This document shows positions 60,232-64,000 of a DNA stretch of 64,000 bases, piece by piece. The stretch is from assembly GCF_024166365.1 (NCBI RefSeq), contig NC_064820.1, positions 139,210,001-139,274,000 on the forward strand. The letters run 5' to 3'. The position numbers were made by a program, and so were the translations under genes. This stretch comes from Elephas maximus indicus. Its lineage: Eukaryota; Chordata; Mammalia; Proboscidea; Elephantidae. Every line of letters starts with the position of its first letter. The stretch's first letter is position 1. A model generated the notes under the pieces. It was not told the DNA's origin, did no database searches, and saw nothing but the letters and a program-made list of their open reading frames with translations.

Positions 60232-62597
60232 TTTCTGGTCTGACAGAAACTGGAGAAAACCCTAGAGTATGGCTCTCAGACACCCTTTCAGCTCAGTAAT
60301 GAAGTCACTCTGGAGGTTTACCCTTCAGCCAAAGATTAGACAGGCCCATAAAAAAACAAAACGAGACAGAATGGGTACACCAGCCCAGTGCCAAGGACTA
60401 GACGGCAGGAGGGGACAGGAAAGTTGGCAAAGGGGAATCCAAGGTCAGGAAGGGGAGAATGTTGACACGTCATGGTGTTGGAAACCAACATCACAAAATG
60501 ATACGTGTATTTATCATTTAATGAGAAACTAGTTGCTCCATAAACCCTCATCTAAAGTGCAATTAAAAGGAAAAGAAAAAAAAAAATTCAGTGGCTTAAC
60601 AGCCTCCACTAGACTAAGTCCAGCACAACTAGATGGTACCCAGCTACCACCACTGACTGCTCTGACAGGGATCACAATAGAGGGTCCCAGACAGAGCTGG
60701 AGAAGAATACAGAACAAAATTCTAACTCACAAAAAAAGCCTGACAGAGACTGGAGAAACCCCAAAAGTATGGCCCCCACACGCCCTTTCAGCTCGGTAAT
60801 GAAGTCACTCCTGAGATTCACCCTTCAGCCAAAGATTAGGCCCATAAAACAAAATGGGCACACCAGCCCAGGACCAAGGACTAGAAGGCAGGAAGGGACA
60901 GGAAAGCTGGTGACTGGGGACCCAAGGTCAAGAAGGGAGAGTGTTGGCATGTCACAGCTTTGGTACCAATGTCACAAAACAATATGTGTACTAATTATTT
61001 GATGAGAAACCACTTTGTCCTGTAAACCTTCATCTAAAGTACAATAATTAAAAAATAATAATAATAAAGTTTAGTTGTTCTAATCCACCCAGAGGTGCCT
61101 CAGAAGAAAGTCCTGGCAGTCTGCTTCTGAAAGGTCACAGCCTTGAAAACCTATGGAGTATAGTTTTATTTTGAAATACACGGGGTCACTATAAGTCGGA
61201 ATCAGCTCAATGGAAACTTTTTTCATATATATATGTACTCATGTATGTATTCAGGAATTCCCTGACTTATAACATGTTCGACCTCTGCTGCTAACTGACA
61301 GGTCAGTGGTTTGAGCCCACCAGCTGCTCCATGGGAGAAAGATGTGGTAGTCTGCTAACATAAAAAGTACAGCCTTGGAAACCCTATGGGGCAGCTCTAC
61401 TGTGCCCAAAAGGGTTGCTATAGTTCGGGATCAACCCAAAGGCACACAACAACAACTATGTATATCTCCAGAGTTTAACGTGGGAAGAGAGGGCTGTGAT
61501 GCACATGGGTTGTATGGGGATGTTGAATAGGTATACCCTGTACCCACTGCCATTGAGTCAATGACGACTTATAGTGACCCTATAGGACAGAGTAGAACTG
61601 CCCCATAGAGTTTCCAAGGAGCACCTGGTGGATTTGAACTTCCGACCTTTTGGTCAGCAGCCATAGCACTTAATCACTATGCCAGCAGGGTTTCCTGAAT
61701 AGGTGCGGTGTGTGTATATAACTATACTTGTACTGTGTGTTTTAATAGAGAAGTTGCATGTGGAGGTGTGTGATTATTTTTCTTTATCAGAGTATATGGG
61801 TGTATGCCTCTCTCATGGAAGACACTTAACAAGAATTCTGTGCACACCCTTACATGTGTTGAGTGTTGCCCAGATCCAGGCATGGTGATAGGAAGTTAGC
61901 CATGCAGACTTCATATCTGCTAACCACTCCACCCCCATTTTCCCGACTCTTCCCCACACACAGGGACAATGTCTCCTTAAGTGTGAGGGGAAGAGAAGGG
62001 AAGAGGAGGAAAATCTCCATGCTTTCAATATGACCCCATCCCTAAACAAACCCTTACTCTACTGTCTAACAAGCATTTCACTTCTCAAGGTATTTTCAAT
62101 AAAGCCCTCGCCTCACTGGGCTTCTTTCTTCTTTGGTAACTAATAGATCTTTGTCAACATCTTTTACACACACACACACATGCACACACACCCCTCAGTG
62201 TCCCCAGGAAAGACCAAATAAAGAGAATAAGGGGACTCAAAAAGCTTCAATTCTGAGTCTGTGTACATGGGATGCAGCCTCCTACATGTCTGGCGGAGCC
62301 CCAGGTACAAGCAGCCCTAGCAGAGGCGTCAGCCTGGCATAGTGTGGGGCATATGGACTTTCGGGACCTCTTAGAGCAGTGATACCCTTAGGATAGATAT
62401 GGCAGCAACAGCCCATTCCGGGTCTCTCTCTTCCCTGCTTCCTAGTTCTCCACTCGTTCTCCTTAATTCTACCTTTCTCAAGCTGGCCAGCAACATTTGT
62501 ATCCCAGGCAGGTTGCCCAGCACATACCTCCTCCCTTCTCAGTAGTTTCGTGGGACTCTTCATTTTCCAGATGTTTCCTCTTTTGTCGTCGTTTCAT
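55289..62597 (-). CDS. FAM170A: FAM170A gene span, three coding exons
   Basis: Minus-strand gene for a nuclear zinc-finger-like protein that is mainly testis-expressed in human and mouse; a role in transcription linked to heat-shock elements has been reported as I recall it. The exons 62528-62597, 56890-57030 and 55289-56088 total 1011 bases: 336 codons plus a TGA stop, against about 330 residues in human. Both introns split a glycine codon after its first base (phase 1) and use GT donors and AG acceptors. The joined protein runs from [14 protein letters not shown] to [13 protein letters not shown], with an unpaired C2H2-like finger near residues 230-258 ([10 protein letters not shown]) and a poly-Glu tract near 278-306. 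No stop or frameshift was seen, so it looks functional. Intron 1 (5.5 kb) is full of L1 and AfroSINE copies. The match to human is from memory. Confidence 0.93.
55381..55471 (-). repeat. FAM170A: Coding CTC/GAG repeat (poly-Glu) in FAM170A
   Basis: A trinucleotide-rich tract that reads as Glu codons with occasional Asp, Lys and Gln. Such a tract can change length between individuals without a frameshift. Confidence 0.85.
56089..56889 (-). other. FAM170A: FAM170A intron 2
   Basis: 801 bases with a GT donor ('GGTAAGAG' at 56889 downward) and AG acceptor. The plus strand is GT-rich (56150-56540). Contains no recognised repeat. Confidence 0.88.
56890..57030 (-). CDS. FAM170A: FAM170A coding exon 2
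   Basis: 141 bases, residues 25-70 plus the split glycines. The sequence starts [14 protein letters not shown] and ends [16 protein letters not shown]. It lies between a 'ttctcag' acceptor and a 'gtaagag' donor. Residue 25 is Ile where I recall Met in human. Confidence 0.92.
57410..57560 (+). repeat. Ancient L2/MIR-type fragment
   Basis: 'cattcaaccaatatttagtg', 'agcaactactatgtaacaga' and 'tctcttttcatggagttttc' follow a common ancient mammalian repeat. Confidence 0.6.
57945..58080. repeat. AT-rich minisatellite
   Basis: About five imperfect copies of a 25-35 base unit built on 'atatctccaacatacatat'. It sits just before the 5' end of the next L1. Confidence 0.8.
58126..60590 (+). mobile_element. 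5'-truncated L1 in FAM170A intron 1
   Basis: Starts in ORF2 ('gatgtaaaagacctatacaa'). The best-kept block is about 58130-58610 ([20 protein letters not shown]), followed by broken ORF2 and a 3' UTR with a (CA)n run, ending in an A-rich tail near 60570-60588. Its 3' UTR differs from that of the L1s at 1 and 13108, so it is another subfamily. Confidence 0.9.
60191..60228. repeat. (CA)n microsatellite
   Basis: About 19 CA units inside the L1 3' UTR. The sister 3' UTR at 60600 lacks them. Confidence 0.95.
60600..61070 (+). mobile_element. Second L1 3'-UTR, tandem to the first
   Basis: Repeats 60070-60588 in the same orientation: 'cacaactagatggtacccag', 'gctcggtaatgaagtcactc', 'cttcagccaaagattaggcc', 'taaaccttcatctaaagtac'. 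Either a second, severely truncated insertion or a tandem duplication. Confidence 0.85.
61078..61225 (+). repeat. AfroSINE fragment, variant form
   Basis: 'ctggcagtctgcttctgaaa' and 'gtcactataagtcggaatca' with a worn head. Confidence 0.65.
61250..61452 (+). mobile_element. AfroSINE, full-length form
   Basis: Keeps 'gagaaagatgtggtagtctg' and 'acagccttggaaaccctatg'. The head is diverged and the tail ends in (caa)n. Confidence 0.8.
61537..61695 (-). mobile_element. AfroSINE, short form
   Basis: Near-consensus copy. 'ttgaataggt' before and 'ctgaataggt' after suggest a target duplication. Confidence 0.87.
62528..62597 (-). CDS. FAM170A: FAM170A coding exon 1 with the start codon
   Basis: ATG at 62597-62595 starts [19 protein letters not shown]. 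The 70 coding bases end in phase 1 at a GTATGTG donor. The very basic start (KRRQKRK) could serve as a nuclear signal. Confidence 0.92.
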
Positions 62598-62923
62598 AAC
62601 ACCAAGGATCCCTTAGAAGATGCCTAATGTCCTAGCTTGTCCTTTTCCCTACAGTTGGCCCTCCTTGGTTCTCATTGAATTTGTTGAAAGGATTCAATAC
62701 AAATGAAACTAGTCAAGTCTCCTAAATGACTGAAGAACTCAAACCACTTAGTGAACCAGCAAAACTGCCCGGTGCTCACCACACTACAGGGCTGTTAAGG
62801 TTCAAAGTTCACAAGGCTGGCAGCAGGATTCTCTGATCTCAAGGATGACATCAGAGCATTCTGTAGATCCAGGTCCAATGCAGTATCTGCAACTGCAGAG
62901 ACAACATATTCTTTTCTTTTTCC
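62598..62923 (-). promoter_or_regulatory. FAM170A: Immediate upstream region of FAM170A
   Basis: Should hold the 5' UTR and perhaps the promoter. I see no convincing TATA box and no CpG island. A non-CpG promoter would fit a tissue-restricted gene; this is inference. Confidence 0.3.
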
Positions 62924-63732
62924 TTTTTTTTTTTTTTCAGTGTTCTTTAGATGAAGGTTTACAGAACAAACTAGCTTCTAATTAAAAGTTACTATATATT
63001 GTTTTATGACATTGATGAAGAACCCCATGACATGTCAGTACTCTTCCTTCTTGACCTTGGGTTCCCTATTACCAGCTTTCCTACCTTCTAATCCTTGCCC
63101 CTGGGCTGGCTGGTGTGCCCATTTAGTCTTGTTGTTTTATGGGCCTGTCTAATCTTTGACAAAAAGGTGAACCTCCAGAGTGACTTCATTACTGATCTAA
63201 AAGGGTATACAGGGGCCACACTCTCAGGATTTCTCCAGTCTCTGTCAGATCAGTAACTCTGGTCTTTTTTATTAGTTAGAATTTTTTTCTATATTTTTCT
63301 CCAGCTCTGTCTGGAACCCTCTATTGTGATCCCTGTCAAAGCAGTCAGTGGTGGTAGCTGGGCACCATCTGGTTGTACTGGACTCAGTCTGGTGGAGGTC
63401 ATGGTAGATGTTGTCCATTAGTCCTTTGGACTAATCTTTACCCTGTATCTTTAGCTTTCTTCATTCTGTCTTGCTCCCAAAGGGGTGAGACCAGTGGAGT
63501 ATCTTAGATGGCCGCTCACAGGCTTTTAAGACCCCAGACGTGACTCACCAAAGTAGAATGTAGAACATTTTCTTTATAAACTATGTTATGCCAATTGAGC
63601 TAGATATTCCCTGAGACCATGGTCCCCACAGCCCTCAGCCCAGTAATTCAGTCCCTAAGGGAGTTTGGATTTGTCCATGGAGCTTCCATGACCTTACCCT
63701 GAACAAATTGTGCTGGTTTCCCCAATATTGTG
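62924..63732 (-). mobile_element. L1 3' end upstream of FAM170A
   Basis: Minus-strand L1 3' UTR and end of ORF2-side sequence, starting at a T-run (the A tail) and 'gttctttagatgaaggttta'. It then has 'gtggtagctgggcaccatct' and 'tagatggccgctcacaggct', as in the L1 at 59930-60588. Confidence 0.87.
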
Positions 63733-64000
63733 CACTGCAGAGATGACGTTTTCAAGAACAATTCTATTTCCCAATGGAAACTCCAGTGAATTCAACTTTC
63801 ATGTCTTTCAAATGTGGCAGGATGTTTTCAGATGTTAACATGTTTCTGTTTGCTTCTTTTGTTTTTGTTTTTCTCGTCTCCATTTTTTTTTTTTCTTTTT
63901 TTTAACCTTTTCCTCTGCATTCAAGCAGGCAGCAGACTCTGTGTTCATTGCTCAGGGAAGGGACAGGGGCAGAGCTGAGAGAAGAAATAGCCTGCTGTTA
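63733..64000. other. Nothing recognised
   Basis: T-rich unassigned sequence to the window edge. Confidence 0.4.

Larger units (their letters stand above)
57031..62527 (-). other. FAM170A: FAM170A intron 1
   Basis: 5.5 kb intron holding an AT-rich minisatellite, L1 copies, three AfroSINEs and a (CA)n tract. The L1s run opposite to the gene, the usual bias for LINEs kept in introns. The donor is GTATGTG. Confidence 0.85.

Noticed and set aside
8932-61695. tRNA genes at the SINE heads
   Set aside because: The tRNA-like parts carry A- and B-box-like motifs but lack a foldable complete tRNA. They belong to AfroSINE copies.
62282-62563. Minus-strand 93-codon ORF with its own ATG
   Set aside because: It overlaps FAM170A exon 1 in a different frame and runs past the splice donor. 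The real frame starts at 62597.
1-64000. CRISPR arrays, operons, insertion sequences, phage genes
   Set aside because: Regular repeats here are microsatellites and dispersed retroelements. Codon structure, introns and repeats are mammalian.

Overview
The window is nuclear DNA from a placental mammal, most likely an afrotherian and probably an elephant or close relative. More than two dozen copies or fragments of one tRNA-headed SINE match AfroSINE, which is confined to Afrotheria. They sit beside an RTE (BovB-like) LINE and several moderately diverged L1 copies. Older mammal-wide repeats (MIR, L2, MER5-like, MaLR-like LTR, old L1) fill in between. No prokaryotic feature, CRISPR array, rRNA or functional tRNA gene was seen. 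The species call is inference from repeat families.

The one gene I can support is FAM170A, on the minus strand at 55289-62597. It has three coding exons (62528-62597, 56890-57030, 55289-56088) that join in frame with GT/AG splice sites to give 336 residues. The human protein, from memory, has about 330. Human FAM170A lies on 5q23, so this is probably the equivalent gene-poor region; the rest of the window is its downstream flank.

Layout: 1-5254 is a long broken L1 carrying an inverted internal copy of itself. 5256-5960 resembles the C-terminal end of a Tigger/pogo transposase. 7985-9415 is an old L1 interrupted by an AfroSINE. 13108-15706 is a second 5'-truncated L1. 15950-17280 is SINE-poor apart from one AfroSINE and has a POU-like palindrome. 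17305-32990 is mostly SINEs, MIR/L2, degraded L1 and LTR fragments. 33000-35917 is free of recent repeats. 36007-44771 is a large inverted repeat: two arms of about 1.6 kb around a spacer of about 5.5 kb. 44772-46130 is an L1 3' part and 46143-49315 is a long RTE copy on the minus strand. 52265-53190 is a second RTE fragment, then comes FAM170A with an L1 array (58126-61070) in intron 1. 62924-63732 is an L1 3' end just upstream of the gene.

The main finding is the inverted repeat. One L1 is cut at a single point: the upstream part lies inverted against the inner edge of the left arm (37677-38390) and the downstream part starts at the outer edge of the right arm (44772). The two ends are adjacent bases of the L1 consensus. 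Flipping the spacer would make the right arm a clean insertion into one continuous L1. This suggests an inverted duplication into an L1, then inversion of the spacer by recombination between arms. About 1 kb of the arms is almost identical while the SINEs at their ends are clearly diverged, as expected of arm-to-arm gene conversion. All identities were judged by eye.
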